Positions 44,148-54,300 of a DNA stretch of 64,000 nucleotides are shown one piece after another. Positions within the stretch are counted from its first letter, which is position 1. Each line of letters opens with the position of its first letter. The notes below the pieces were generated by a model. That model saw only the letters and a program-made list of their open reading frames with translations, searched no databases and was not told the DNA's origin. The DNA is taken from the NCBI RefSeq assembly GCF_003385595.1, contig NZ_QNUE01000005.1, positions 1 through 64,000 of the forward strand. Direction: 5' to 3'. Source of the stretch: Chryseobacterium flavum. Lineage in GTDB: Bacteria > Bacteroidota > Bacteroidia > Flavobacteriales > Weeksellaceae. The position numbers were made by a program, and so were the translations under genes.

Positions 44148-45620
44148 ATGAATTCTGAGAGTGACTTTATCAAAACGGTTTTTGGACTAAAACTGAAGCA
44201 GCAGAGACAAAAGAAAAACTGGTCCCTGCAGGATCTTGCCGTGAAGACCGGCTTATCAAAATCTTATCTTAATGAAATTGAAAATGGAAAGAAATATCCG
44301 AAACACGATAAGATCATTCAGCTTTCTGAGGCTTTACACTGTACTTATGATGATCTTGTTTCAACAAAGCTTGACAAAAGTTTAGCCCCTTTCAATGAAA
44401 TTCTCCAGTCAGATTTTTTCAAAGAAGTTCCTCTCGAGCTATTCGGAATCAATAAAAACAATCTTATCAGTATCATCAGTGATGCTCCTAAAAAAGTAAC
44501 AGCTTTCATCAATGCCCTGATTGAAATATCCCAAAACTATAATCTGGGAAAAGAAAGATTTTATTTTGCCGTTTTAAGATCTTTTCAGGAGCTGTATGAT
44601 AATTATTTTCCGGAAATAGAAGAGAAAGTAAGATTTTTTATTGAAGAAAATCAGCTACAGGCTGATAAAAATTTAAAACCAGAAGCATTACTAAGTATTC
44701 TTGAAGAGAAATTTGGTTATCATATCCAGTCTGAAAATTTTGAAAAATATGGTACGCTAGACCATCTCCGTTCTCTGTATATTCCCGAAAGGAGGCTTTT
44801 GCTACTTAATAAAAAACTTGAAAAAGACCAGAAAACCTTTATCCTTGCTAAAGAGATTGGCTTTAATGTCCTGGAACTAAAAGTACGTCCCAATACCTAT
44901 TCATGGCTTGACTTCGGAAGTTTTGAAGAAATTCTGAATAACTTTTATGCCTCTTATTTTGCCGGTGCTCTATTAATTCCTAAAGAACCTGCAATTGAGA
45001 AAACACTGGATTTTTTCAAACATAACCAGTGGGAAGCTTGTAATTTTGAAGGATTGATCAATAACTTCACCAATTCTCCAGAAACGTTCTACTACCGCCT
45101 GACCAATATCCTTTCCGCTGAAATGGGGATAAAAGACCTGTTCTATCTGTGTCTGGTTAAAAAGAAAAATTCTGAAAAAATACAGATTCTCAAAGAGCTT
45201 CACCTTAATCACCAACAGGCTCCTCACGCCAATGCTACCAATGAACATTATTGCAGAAGATGGATTGCAGTAAAAAACCTTCATCATTTAAAAGAGAATG
45301 AAACTTTAACGGATGCTCAGATCTCTCATTATAAAGATCAGGGAATAAGCTATCTTGTTATCTCAACCTCACAGAAAAATCCTTTTTCTGATGGAAGTAA
45401 CCGAAGTTATTGTCTTGGTATTTTACTAAATACCCAAACCATTAAAAGAATCAGTTTTATTAAATCTCATTCTTTAAAAACCATCAATGTAGGAGTTACC
45501 TGTGAATCCTGCAGTATAGCTGATTGCGAAGTAAGACAGGCCCCTCCGGTCCGTTTGGAAAAGGAGCACTTCAACCTCAATATGAAAAATTCAATTGAAA
45601 AAATCAGAAAGGATCTCTGA
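44148..45620 (+). CDS. XRE-family regulator of the short-chain fatty acid type (RamB/ScfR-like)
   Basis: A 490-aa regulator. Residues 13-65 form an XRE helix-turn-helix (LKLKQQRQKKNWSLQDLAVKTGLSKSYLNEIE). A long middle part includes a metalloprotease-like region of the ImmA/IrrE kind, where the expected HExxH is degenerate (FILAKEIGFNVLEL), and the C-terminal domain ends with a cysteine motif VTCESCSIADCEVRQAPPV as in RamB/ScfR proteins that sense acyl-CoA. Relatives (RamB, ScfR, PrpC regulators) control acetate, propionate or glyoxylate genes. The divergent position beside aceB-aceA, with shared palindromes, makes it the likely regulator of the glyoxylate bypass. Confidence 0.88.
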   Translation: MNSESDFIKTVFGLKLKQQRQKKNWSLQDLAVKTGLSKSYLNEIENGKKYPKHDKIIQLSEALHCTYDDLVSTKLDKSLAPFNEILQSDFFKEVPLELFGINKNNLISIISDAPKKVTAFINALIEISQNYNLGKERFYFAVLRSFQELYDNYFPEIEEKVRFFIEENQLQADKNLKPEALLSILEEKFGYHIQSENFEKYGTLDHLRSLYIPERRLLLLNKKLEKDQKTFILAKEIGFNVLELKVRPNTYSWLDFGSFEEILNNFYASYFAGALLIPKEPAIEKTLDFFKHNQWEACNFEGLINNFTNSPETFYYRLTNILSAEMGIKDLFYLCLVKKKNSEKIQILKELHLNHQQAPHANATNEHYCRRWIAVKNLHHLKENETLTDAQISHYKDQGISYLVISTSQKNPFSDGSNRSYCLGILLNTQTIKRISFIKSHSLKTINVGVTCESCSIADCEVRQAPPVRLEKEHFNLNMKNSIEKIRKDL

Positions 45621-45707
45621 ACTAATATGTACGATTAAGACTATGTGAATAAGCTAGAAAATATTTTGTCAGAGAAAACTATTTCTTACCTTAGCAAAAA
45701 CACACAA

Positions 45708-46361
45708 ATGATTCTTGATCTCCTTTTTCCCAACCGATGCGTTGGCTGCAACAGAATTATTGAAGCAGACATTCTGGTTTGCGGCCTATGCTATAGCCAT
45801 ATCAACTTCACACACTATGATTATTTTAATAACAATCCGGTTAAAGAAAAATGTAATCTGCTTTTCCCCACTGAAAATGCTTATGCCTTAATGCAGTTTG
45901 AAGAAGAAAGCCTTAGCAGAAAAGTTATTCACGAACTCAAATATAAAAGCAGGGAAAAGACCGGAAAAATTCTTGCGGAATGGGTTACTGAACGTTTAGA
46001 TTTCAAAGACCTGAAGCCTGACCTGCTTGCAAGTGTTCCGTTACATCCGAAGAAATTACGAAAAAGAGGCTATAATCAACTTCATCTCTTCACAGAAACC
46101 TTATCACAATTTTATAAAATACCTTTTGATCATAATCTGATTAAAAGAAACCATAACACACGGGCACAAGCTTTAAAGGATAAGAAACACCGCATTGAAT
46201 CATCAAATATTTTCTCACTTAGCCAGCCTGTTTCCGGGAAGCATATTCTTATAATTGATGACGTTTTTACAACAGGAAATACCGTCTCATCCATAGCATG
46301 GGAGATCTTAAATGCAGATAGCAATAAGGTAAGCATTCTGGTAATTGCAGTTGACCTGTAA
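45708..46361 (+). CDS. ComF family protein (phosphoribosyltransferase-like)
   Basis: It is 217 aa. The N-terminal zinc region is DLLFPNRCVGCNRIIEADIL then VCGLCYSHINF, and the C-terminal PRTase part has the PRPP-binding loop HILIIDDVFTTGNTVSS. This is the ComF/GntX pattern, required for DNA uptake in some bacteria. An upstream GTG at 45645 would add 21 residues; I prefer the ATG at 45708 because family members begin near MILDLLFP. It follows the XRE regulator gene by about 90 bp. Confidence 0.9.
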   Translation: MILDLLFPNRCVGCNRIIEADILVCGLCYSHINFTHYDYFNNNPVKEKCNLLFPTENAYALMQFEEESLSRKVIHELKYKSREKTGKILAEWVTERLDFKDLKPDLLASVPLHPKKLRKRGYNQLHLFTETLSQFYKIPFDHNLIKRNHNTRAQALKDKKHRIESSNIFSLSQPVSGKHILIIDDVFTTGNTVSSIAWEILNADSNKVSILVIAVDL

Positions 46362-46435
46362 TAATTTTCCGGACTTACTTCATACCTGCCTGTTCTTTCA
46401 AATCTTTTTCCTAATTTTCCGGAAACTAAACAATC

Positions 46436-47122
46436 ATGCCACATTTGATTTTACTGCACGGAGCTTTAGGCCACAGCGACTTGTTTAACCCCTATTTAGA
46501 GAAACTATCACCCTATTTCTCTCTTCATACTCCTTTGTTTTCTGGACATGGAAACAGTGAGCTGCCTGAAAATGGTATCAGCATTCAAAGATATACACAG
46601 GAGTTAACTGATTACTGTAAAAAAAATAATCTGACCGATGTACGTATCTTAGGACATAGCATGGGAGGATATATCGCCCTCTGCTATGCCATGACAAATC
46701 CTGAAAATGTAAATTCCATTATAACCCTGGGAACAAAGTTTGACTGGACTGAAGAACAGGCTTTAAAGGAAAGTAAACTGCTAAATCCTGATATCATTCT
46801 TGATAAAGTTCCGCAATATGCACAACTCTTAGAAGCTCAACATGGTTCTAAATGGAAAGAACTTCTGTCTTCCATCGCTGATTTAATGATTGGATTAGGA
46901 AAAAATCCACCTTTGGAAAATAATCTTGCAACCATCAATATCCCGATACAGATTATGGTCGGGGATAAGGATAATATGGTTACTGTTGAAGAAAGTTTAC
47001 ACGTTTACAGAAATCTTCCTGATGCAAAGCTGGCCGTACTCCCGGATACAAAACATCCGATGGATAAGGTACGACCACAGCTGTTACTGGATTTAATAAA
47101 AGATTTCTGGAATCTTTCTTAA
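46436..47122 (+). CDS. Alpha/beta hydrolase
   Basis: A 228-aa hydrolase of the alpha/beta fold. The oxyanion region is LILLHGALGHSDLFNPYLEKL, the nucleophile elbow is VRILGHSMGGYIALCYA (GxSxG with Ser), the acid Asp is in QIMVGDKDNMVTVEES, and the His is in LPDTKHPMDKV. The substrate is unknown. It converges with upp, with 1 bp between the stop codons. Confidence 0.9.
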   Translation: MPHLILLHGALGHSDLFNPYLEKLSPYFSLHTPLFSGHGNSELPENGISIQRYTQELTDYCKKNNLTDVRILGHSMGGYIALCYAMTNPENVNSIITLGTKFDWTEEQALKESKLLNPDIILDKVPQYAQLLEAQHGSKWKELLSSIADLMIGLGKNPPLENNLATINIPIQIMVGDKDNMVTVEESLHVYRNLPDAKLAVLPDTKHPMDKVRPQLLLDLIKDFWNLS

Positions 47123-47123
47123 A

Positions 47124-47774
47124 TTATCGTTGAAGCTTTTCTCCATAACTTAAATCACCAGCATCTCCCAATCCAGGTGTGATATATCCTTTTGGTGTTA
47201 ATTGTTCGTCAATTGCCCCTACCCAAATCCTAGCATCAGGATAGGCATTCTGAACAGTTTCAACACCTTGTCTGGATGCAATTGCTGCTACAATATGAAG
47301 CTGGGTTGGATTTCCGTTGGTCAGCAGGTCTTTGATCGCTTCAATAAGAGAAGCACCTGTTGCCAGCATAGGATCTGCAACAATCAATGGTCTTCCTTCA
47401 ATACTCGGACAAGTCAGATAATCCTGTTTGATAGAGAAATAATCATTAGCATCATGCTTTCTGTAAGCAGCTACAAAACCGCAATCGGCCCTGTCCAGAT
47501 AACTTAAAATCCCTTCAAATAAAGGAACCCCGGCCCTCAGGATAGTTGTAATAACCGGTTGTACTGCAATTTCTCTGCTTTGAATCGTATCCAACGGGGT
47601 CTGGATTACAACATCCCTGTATTCAAGTCCTTTACTGATTTCAAAAGCCGCAATTTCTCCAATCCTTTCCATATTTCTACGGAACCTCATCCGGTCATGC
47701 TGAACTTCAACATTCCGAAGTTCATTAATCCATTCATTAACAAGAGAAAAATTTTGTGATAAAATAGTAAGCAT
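47124..47774 (-). CDS. upp: Uracil phosphoribosyltransferase
   Basis: A 216-aa enzyme making UMP from uracil and PRPP. The PRPP loop LIVADPMLATGASLIEAI is clear, as is the uracil-binding end YITPGLGDAGDLSYGEKL. The N-terminal RFRRNMERIGEIAAFEISKGLEY fits the family. The gene has a minus-strand TAATTTTG element at 47821-47828. Confidence 0.95.
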   Translation of the reverse strand: MLTILSQNFSLVNEWINELRNVEVQHDRMRFRRNMERIGEIAAFEISKGLEYRDVVIQTPLDTIQSREIAVQPVITTILRAGVPLFEGILSYLDRADCGFVAAYRKHDANDYFSIKQDYLTCPSIEGRPLIVADPMLATGASLIEAIKDLLTNGNPTQLHIVAAIASRQGVETVQNAYPDARIWVGAIDEQLTPKGYITPGLGDAGDLSYGEKLQR

Positions 47775-47882
47775 GAATATCTTAAGTTTTTAAATTACAG
47801 TTAATCGACACTAATCCCTGCAAAATTACAATTAAAAAACGGATCTGCAGACGGGTATCGAAGTGAATGCATAGATCTATAA

Positions 47883-47916
47883 AAAATCTGGCAAGGATAT
47901 TTCCTCACCAGATTTT
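47883..47916 (-). terminator. Terminator of der
   Basis: A 9-bp perfect stem (AAAATCTGG/CCAGATTTT), 16-nt loop, with an A-run at the left that becomes a T-tail on the minus strand. Confidence 0.75.
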
Positions 47917-47929
47917 ATTAAAAGTCATT

Positions 47930-49240
47930 TTATTTTTGTCTGAAATATACTTCAATAGGAACTCCGGTAAACCCGAATTCTTTTCTCAACTGGTTTTCAG
48001 TAAATCTTTTATACGGTTCCTTCACATACTGTGGCAGGTTACAGAAGAATACAAACTGCGGAGATGGTGTAGGTAGCTGAACACAATATTTGATCTTAAT
48101 ATACTTCCCTTTGTTTGCAGGAGGTGGCGTCTGCTCAAAAATCGGAAGCATTACTTCATTTAGTTTTGAAGTCTTGATCTTCTTTTTACGGTCTTCATAA
48201 ACTTCCATCGCCACTTCCACTGCCTTCAGAATTCTCTGTTTCGTTAATGCAGAAACAAATAAAATCGGGATATCCTGGAATTGTCCTATTTTATCTTTAA
48301 TAGATTTTTCAAAGTCTCGCATGGTATTGGTTTGCTTATCCTCAATCAAATCCCATTTGTTAACCAGGATCACAATTCCTTTCCTGTTTTTCTGCGCTAA
48401 TCCGAAAATATTCATATCCTGAGACTCCCATCCCTGGGTAGCATCTACCATAATAATGACTACATCAGAGTATTCGATGGAACGGATGGATCTCATAACG
48501 GAATAAAACTCCAGGTCTTCGTTCACCTTGGATTTTTTTCTCATCCCGGCAGTATCTACCAATACAAATTCATGTCCGAACTTGTTATATAGTGTCTGAA
48601 TACTATCCCTTGTAGTTCCTGCAATATCTGTCACAATATTTCTTTCTACATCCAGTAAGGCATTGGTTAATGTAGACTTTCCTACATTTGGACGGCCGGC
48701 AATAGTAATCTTAGGCAATCCTTCAAACGGATCTTTATATTCCGTGGTTGGAAAATCTTTAACAATATCATCCAACAAATCTCCGGTTCCTGAACCTGTT
48801 GCGGAGGAAAGTGTATAGTATTTTTCAATTCCCAATTGGTAAAACTCTGTTGCAGGAAGTTCTTCTTTTGCAGAATCTACTTTATTTACCACGATATAGA
48901 TAGGCTTTTTGGATCTTCTCAAGAGCCTGTAAATCTCATGATCCGTATCAGTAAGGCCTTCTTCAACATTCATCATAAAGATAATAGAAGTGGCTTCATC
49001 CACGGCCAGCTGTACCTGTTTACGAATTTCTTCTTCAAAGATATCATCAGTACCTACATCATATCCTCCGGTATCAATAACTGTAAAATCTACTCCATTC
49101 CAGTCAGACTTCCCATAATGACGGTCTCTGGTTACCCCGGCTGTAGAATCTACAATAGCCTCTCTTCTTTCTAATAAACGGTTAAAAAGCGTGGATTTTC
49201 CTACATTGGGACGCCCAACGATTGCAACAATATTTGACAT
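47930..49240 (-). CDS. der: Ribosome-assembly GTPase Der (EngA)
   Basis: A 436-aa essential GTPase of 50S ribosome assembly with two G domains. The first has VGRPNVGKSTLFNRL, DTGGYDVGTDD and VNKVDSAK; the second has AGRPNVGKSTLTNAL, DTAGMRKKSK and VNKWDLIEDK. The C-terminal KH-like domain ends in FGFTGVPIEVYFRQK. Length typical. Single gene with terminator. Confidence 0.97.
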   Translation of the reverse strand: MSNIVAIVGRPNVGKSTLFNRLLERREAIVDSTAGVTRDRHYGKSDWNGVDFTVIDTGGYDVGTDDIFEEEIRKQVQLAVDEATSIIFMMNVEEGLTDTDHEIYRLLRRSKKPIYIVVNKVDSAKEELPATEFYQLGIEKYYTLSSATGSGTGDLLDDIVKDFPTTEYKDPFEGLPKITIAGRPNVGKSTLTNALLDVERNIVTDIAGTTRDSIQTLYNKFGHEFVLVDTAGMRKKSKVNEDLEFYSVMRSIRSIEYSDVVIIMVDATQGWESQDMNIFGLAQKNRKGIVILVNKWDLIEDKQTNTMRDFEKSIKDKIGQFQDIPILFVSALTKQRILKAVEVAMEVYEDRKKKIKTSKLNEVMLPIFEQTPPPANKGKYIKIKYCVQLPTPSPQFVFFCNLPQYVKEPYKRFTENQLRKEFGFTGVPIEVYFRQK

Positions 49241-49499
49241 AAAAAAATGTTTAATAATCCTTTATAATACAAGGATATGTTATTAATGGGTTACTCCAAC
49301 TTTTGGAGCCCAATTTTTTTGCAAAGATAAGACTTTATTATTTAGTATTAAAAGGTTCCTCTTTTTGTGATTTTCAAACAAAAAAAATAAATATTTGGAT
49401 ATCAACCAGTAAGCTCTTTTCCACAACAATTGTATCAAATATTCTTTAATTTTGATTTTTATATTTAAAATAATTTCTATAATTTCGCGGCATTGTAAC

Positions 49500-49573
49500 A
49501 GACCCATGGTGTAGCGGTAACACTACTGATTTTGGTTCAGTCATCTGGGGTTCGAATCCCTGTGGGTCTACCA
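49500..49573 (+). tRNA. tRNA-Gln (anticodon UUG)
   Basis: A full cloverleaf by hand: acceptor AGACCCA/TGGGTCT (7 bp), D arm GTG/CAC, anticodon stem ACTGA/TCAGT with the 7-nt loop TTTTGGT (anticodon TTG), a T arm with the TTCGAAT loop, discriminator A and an encoded CCA at the end. Two G-U pairs occur in the T stem. A near-consensus TAATTTCG lies about 13 bp upstream. Confidence 0.95.
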
Positions 49574-49581
49574 TCAACATT

Positions 49582-49620
49582 AACAGTCTTCTGATGACCA
49601 GGAGACTGTTTTCTGTTTTT
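49582..49620 (+). terminator. Terminator of tRNA-Gln
   Basis: A 12-position stem with one wobble pair (AACAGTCTTCTG with CAGGAGACTGTT), 5-nt loop, then T-rich sequence. Confidence 0.8.
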
Positions 49621-49722
49621 ATAGCGTTAACTTAGAATAATCTATACAGTTAAAAGTATTACTGTACAATAACTGGATCGGTTGAACCAGAAATGTACCG
49701 TATTCATGTGAGAATAAAATAA

Positions 49723-49750
49723 AAGGAGGTTATTAAAAAATAGCCTCCTT
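49723..49750 (-). terminator. Terminator of lanthipeptide precursor 1
   Basis: A 10-position stem (AAGGAGGTTA with TAGCCTCCTT, one wobble) 27 bp past the precursor's stop codon; on the minus strand it is followed by TTTTATTTTATT. Confidence 0.85.
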
Positions 49751-49776
49751 CTGAATTTTTACAGATTCAGACAATA

Positions 49777-50016
49777 TTAAGGGCAGCTTACACAAGTAAG
49801 TTGACCTCCGGTTGTTATTTTTGTATAAGGAGAGCAATCTGTTGTATTTGCTCCACCAGTACACCAACAACAAGTAAAATCATTATTAGAGCTTCCTGCA
49901 CTTCCAGCCAGATCGTTGTCAATCTGTTGAACACCTCCTTGAATTGATTGCATGTCTGAGTTTGTTAAAGAAGAGATCTTTTCCTTCTTTAATGATAGTT
50001 TCTTAGTTTTTTTCAT
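49777..50016 (-). CDS. Class I lanthipeptide precursor peptide 1
   Basis: A 79-aa RiPP precursor. The leader is KKTKKLSLKKEKISSL then NSDMQSIQGG, fitting the Bacteroidota leader style with a Gly27-Gly28 double-glycine site. Residues 29-54 carry VQQIDNDLAGSAGSSN then DFTCCWCTGG, and the remainder NTTDCSPYTKITTGGQ and LTCVSCP. There are six cysteines (49, 50, 52, 61, 75, 78) and 13 Ser/Thr after the GG, suitable for several (methyl)lanthionine rings. It is encoded on the opposite strand to lanC-lanB and divergent from them, under half of a palindromic promoter. Its first 52 codons are about 93 percent identical in DNA to those of precursor 2. Confidence 0.88.
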   Translation of the reverse strand: MKKTKKLSLKKEKISSLTNSDMQSIQGGVQQIDNDLAGSAGSSNNDFTCCWCTGGANTTDCSPYTKITTGGQLTCVSCP

Positions 50017-50035
50017 GAGAATAAATTAAATATTC

Positions 50036-50071
50036 GTTGTTTCACAAAAATATATATTTTTGTGAAACAAC
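50036..50071. promoter_or_regulatory. 36-bp perfect palindrome with head-to-head TAnnTTTG boxes
   Basis: Left arm GTTGTTTCACAAAAATA, centre TA, right arm the exact reverse complement; every pair over 36 bp matches. The right arm contains TATTTTTG (50055-50062) as the -7 box for lanC, and the left arm contains the same box on the minus strand (50045-50052) for precursor 1. Both start sites would fall within or just outside the palindrome. It may also bind a symmetric regulator. Confidence 0.8.
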
Positions 50072-50113
50072 AATAAAAAAAATTATTTTTTATTACCTAA
50101 TCAAAAACTATTC

Positions 50114-51304
50114 ATGAATAACGTCTTATTAAATGATAAAATCAAAGAAATAACCCATTCTTTGTATGATATTAACTATGAGAAAATGCCAATCTCTTTA
50201 TTTGAAGGAATGGGGGGAATCTCATACTTCTTTTTTGAAAAAATAAACTCTAATTACGCCAGTAAAAAAGATAAGGACTTTTTTATCTATCTGATTGAAT
50301 TATTAGTAGAAAAATTAAATGGAGAACAATATTCATTCACTTATTGTGACGGTCTTTGTGGAATTGCATTTATATTAAAAAAATATCAATTAACCCTCAA
50401 TCAATATGACTATGACCTGGAGGATCTGCTTCAAGATATAGATTCTATTCTGATGCAGGCCCTGGAAAAAATTTCAGACCATGATGATATTAACACAGAT
50501 TTCCTACATGGATCTTTTGGGTTATTATACTACTTTGTTTTTTTTAAAGAAAGAGGCTCCCGTTTCAAAGCACTTTATGTAAAAAATATTACTTCTGTTA
50601 TTAATTATATCAACAAGGCAAAAAAAACAGATGAAATAAATATAAATTATGGATTAGCTCATGGATTATGTTCAGTAATCAATATCGCAAAATTATATTT
50701 GGAAAATATTGACAAATATTGTGAAGTGTCTAAACATTGTCTTAATCTATGTTGTGAAATGTTTACTGCTCCTGAACTTAATTTCACACTTCCTTCATTA
50801 TATCCGAGTATCTCTCCTATTAAACAATTCCATGACAGAGCTGCCAGACATTCGGTTCACCTCGGATGGTGCTATGGAGACCAAACCATTTCAACGACTC
50901 TAAATAATGTAGCCAACTTTCAGAATAATCAAGAGCTCAATCAATTCTCATTAAATATAGCCAATCATTGGGTCAGAAGAGACTCTATTGGGAAAGCACT
51001 TTTAAATGAAGATTTTTATGATCATATGATGTGTCATGGAGTGGCATGTGTAGCTTTATATAATAAATTATGGTTTAACATTACGAAGGACCAGTCTTTT
51101 TACAAAAACTACACCTATTTTATAAATAATCTCCTGTCCCAGAAACAAGATTTTGATAATGTTGCAGGATATAAAAGAGCTGTAATTAATAATGAATATG
51201 AAAAAAGTTATGGCCTCCTAACAGGGATTGCCGGTGTAGGACTTCTCCTATTGGATGCATCTAATATGGAAAGGAAGTCATGGTATGATCTATTTTTAAT
51301 CTAA
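50114..51304 (+). CDS. lanC: Lanthionine synthetase C-family cyclase
   Basis: A 396-aa cyclase that adds cysteine thiols to dehydro-residues made by LanB. It shows the repeating G-x-x-G toroid motifs: EGMGGISYFFF, CDGLCGIAFIL, LHGSFGLLYYF, NYGLAHGLCSVINI, GLLTGIAGVGLLLL. The zinc ligands are Cys253 in LGWCYGD, and Cys307-His308 in MMCHGVA; the AHG histidine (His183) fits the acid/base residue of NisC. The length is complete. It starts about 43 bp after the palindromic promoter and is followed by lanB with a 2-bp gap. Confidence 0.93.
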   Translation: MNNVLLNDKIKEITHSLYDINYEKMPISLFEGMGGISYFFFEKINSNYASKKDKDFFIYLIELLVEKLNGEQYSFTYCDGLCGIAFILKKYQLTLNQYDYDLEDLLQDIDSILMQALEKISDHDDINTDFLHGSFGLLYYFVFFKERGSRFKALYVKNITSVINYINKAKKTDEININYGLAHGLCSVINIAKLYLENIDKYCEVSKHCLNLCCEMFTAPELNFTLPSLYPSISPIKQFHDRAARHSVHLGWCYGDQTISTTLNNVANFQNNQELNQFSLNIANHWVRRDSIGKALLNEDFYDHMMCHGVACVALYNKLWFNITKDQSFYKNYTYFINNLLSQKQDFDNVAGYKRAVINNEYEKSYGLLTGIAGVGLLLLDASNMERKSWYDLFLI

Positions 51305-51306
51305 TC

Positions 51307-54300
51307 ATGATGATGAATAATTTATTTTCAAAAAGTATTTTAAGAACCCCCGTTTATTCTTTAGAAGACTACAGTACTCTTTTAGCATTGGATAAAAAGT
51401 CTCTTTTTAACTACTTAAAAAAAGATGATTTCTTTTTATATGCACTATATACATCTTCTCCGGGCCTGCATACAACTTTCATAGCTATAAATGATTTTAA
51501 TGAAAAACTTCATAATAAACTTTTACTCAGCTGTTACAAATATTATGTCCGGATGTGTACGAGATGTATCCCCTTCGGACTATTTTCCGGAGTAAGTATC
51601 ATCAGGCATGAGCAGAATAATAAAAACTCTTATATCACAAGAAACCAGATTTTAAAAACACACACACGATTAGATTCTAATTATTTCAATGTTTTACATA
51701 AATCTATACATAGAAACATTAATTTTAATTTAAAATATTACACGAACTCTAGTTTATATAAATTAGGGAATGTATATCGATATACTGAGTATATTGCTGA
51801 CAATGATTCGGGAAAACGGAAATATATTTTATCACAAATTGAATCTGATAAAATTCTTAACAAAATCATTAAATTTTGTAGGAAGGGAGCATATCTTAAA
51901 GAAATTTTAGACATCTTGGTTACTGAAGGTTATGAAGAAACAGACTCTAAAGACTACATCATCTCCCTTATTGAATCTCAAATTTTAATTGATAGTTTTT
52001 CAACATCAACAATAGGTGATACTCCTGAAAAGTCTTTACTGAAAGAATATGAAAAGAATAAAGATTCTGAGGAATTCAGATTTCTAAATAATATAACCAA
52101 CTTAATCTATGACATTGATAATTCTGATTTTAAGACTTCCTTTACAAAAACAAAAGAGTTAGAAACGTTACTACTATCTAATACACCTCCTAAAAACGAT
52201 CACTTATATTTTCATAAAGAGGTTTATTTTGAACCTGAAGAATATGACTTTGAAAATTCCAAGTTAATAAAAAACGCGCTGGACCATCTTAATTTTATTG
52301 GAAAAAAAGTTAATCCGGCAAACACAAGAATTTCAAAATTTATAGAAGTTTATAGAAAACGTTATGGAGATACGATACGAAAATTAACTGATGTACTGGA
52401 TATTGAATCAGGTATTGGTTATGGTAATTTCTTAAACTCAGGAGGAGTTGGGGACAGCAATATTTTATCAGGACTTAAAAATGGCAGTACAACAATTCCT
52501 TCTATAGATTTAACAGAAATAGATCTTTTTTTTATTAATAAAATAAAAAATAATCAGGATTCTAAAGAAATTATAATTCAGGAAAAAGAACTGCAACACT
52601 TTAAAGAAAAATCTCAAAACCGGGATTATGAAGGTGCCACGTTTTCATTTATGTGCAACATTTATGAGAATGAGCAGAATAAAAGATATATTTATCTCAA
52701 TAATATTGGAGGAAATGCCACAAAACTAGTAGGGAGGTTCACCAATGGTGATAAAAATATAAAAGCTCTGGCTCAGGAAATTTCAAAGCATGAATCAGAC
52801 TATTACTCAGACTACATTTGTGCTGAACTTGATTATATTCCCGAATCTTCCCTGGGAAATGTAATTCACCGTGATGAATTCAGAGATTTTAAAATGTCAT
52901 TCTTAGGAGGTGTAAACCATGATATTTCTATTGATGATCTGTTAATTCAGATAGAATACAATAAAGTCATATTATTAACTCCGAAAGGAGAAAAAATATT
53001 ACCATTCTTTTCAAATGCTTTTAATACTTCACACCCTAAAAATTTACCTTTATTTGAACTTCTTGTAGATATTGTCAATCAATTTGAAGCAACCAATGCC
53101 AACTTCTTTGATATCAAACATTATCATACTTTTTTAAATCACATCCCAAGAATTTCTGTTAACAATACCATATTACACAGGGAAAGCTGGATGATCTCCA
53201 TGGAAAATTTAAAAATTTCGAAAGAGAGTATATTTTCAGATGACCTTGCCAAAGAGATCAGTAATTATCTGAAAGGGATAAAAGTCCATGCCAATTTTAT
53301 AATTGCCGATGGTGACAATGAATTGGTCATCAATCTGGACAGTATAATTGCTTTGGAGATCTTTTTCAATGAAATCAAAAAGAAAAAATCAGTAATAATA
53401 TATGAATGGCTGCCCAATGAACTGAAGTCTATCATCAGATCACCGGAAAGTAAATACAGCTATAATAATGAATTTTTATTCCTGAAAAAGAACAATACGA
53501 AATCAGCCATCATATCTTCAACTGTAAATACTAAAACAAATCATATTAAAAGTAACATGACCCCTTATTCGGAATGGGTATATTTTAAAATTGATATTGG
53601 TAATAAAACGGTTGACAACTTTTTATTAAATCTACAACCGGTATTAAAGAAACTGATTAATAACAATATCATTAAAAAGTTTTTTTATATCAAATATGTT
53701 GAAGAATCTTTTCAATTAAGGCTTAGATTTTTAATTTCAGATAAGCTTCAGTATATTAATCTTTTGAACATAATAACACCATTCATCCAGAAATATATTG
53801 ATAACAGGCATGTTATAAAATTCTCCATTGATACTTATGAAAGAGAAGTTTTGAGATACTATGGAGAAAAAATAGTTGATTTTGAAACAATTTTCTTTCA
53901 TGACAGTATGTTATCAATAGAAATGATCAGGACAGGAAAATTAAATGACAGGCCTGTCTGGATCTATTGTCTGGAATATATTTACCTATTATTAAAGCAG
54001 ACTTTAAAAGATGATGAAACCATCTATAGATTTGTCGAACATATGAAAGGGGCATTCGACAAAGAGTTTAATGCAAATAAATTCACAACCAAGTCCATTA
54101 ATTTAAAATATGATCATCATCTAAAAGACATCCATGAGATTATTATACAAAATAATCATAATCTTAGTCTAAAAAATAAACAATTTGACAGCATAATAAA
54201 ATTAGTCGGGAAACTAAAACAGGAAAATGAAGATCAAATATTTATTCATCTGAACAACATTATTCACATGCATATTATCCGAGTTGTACAAAATGAAAAC

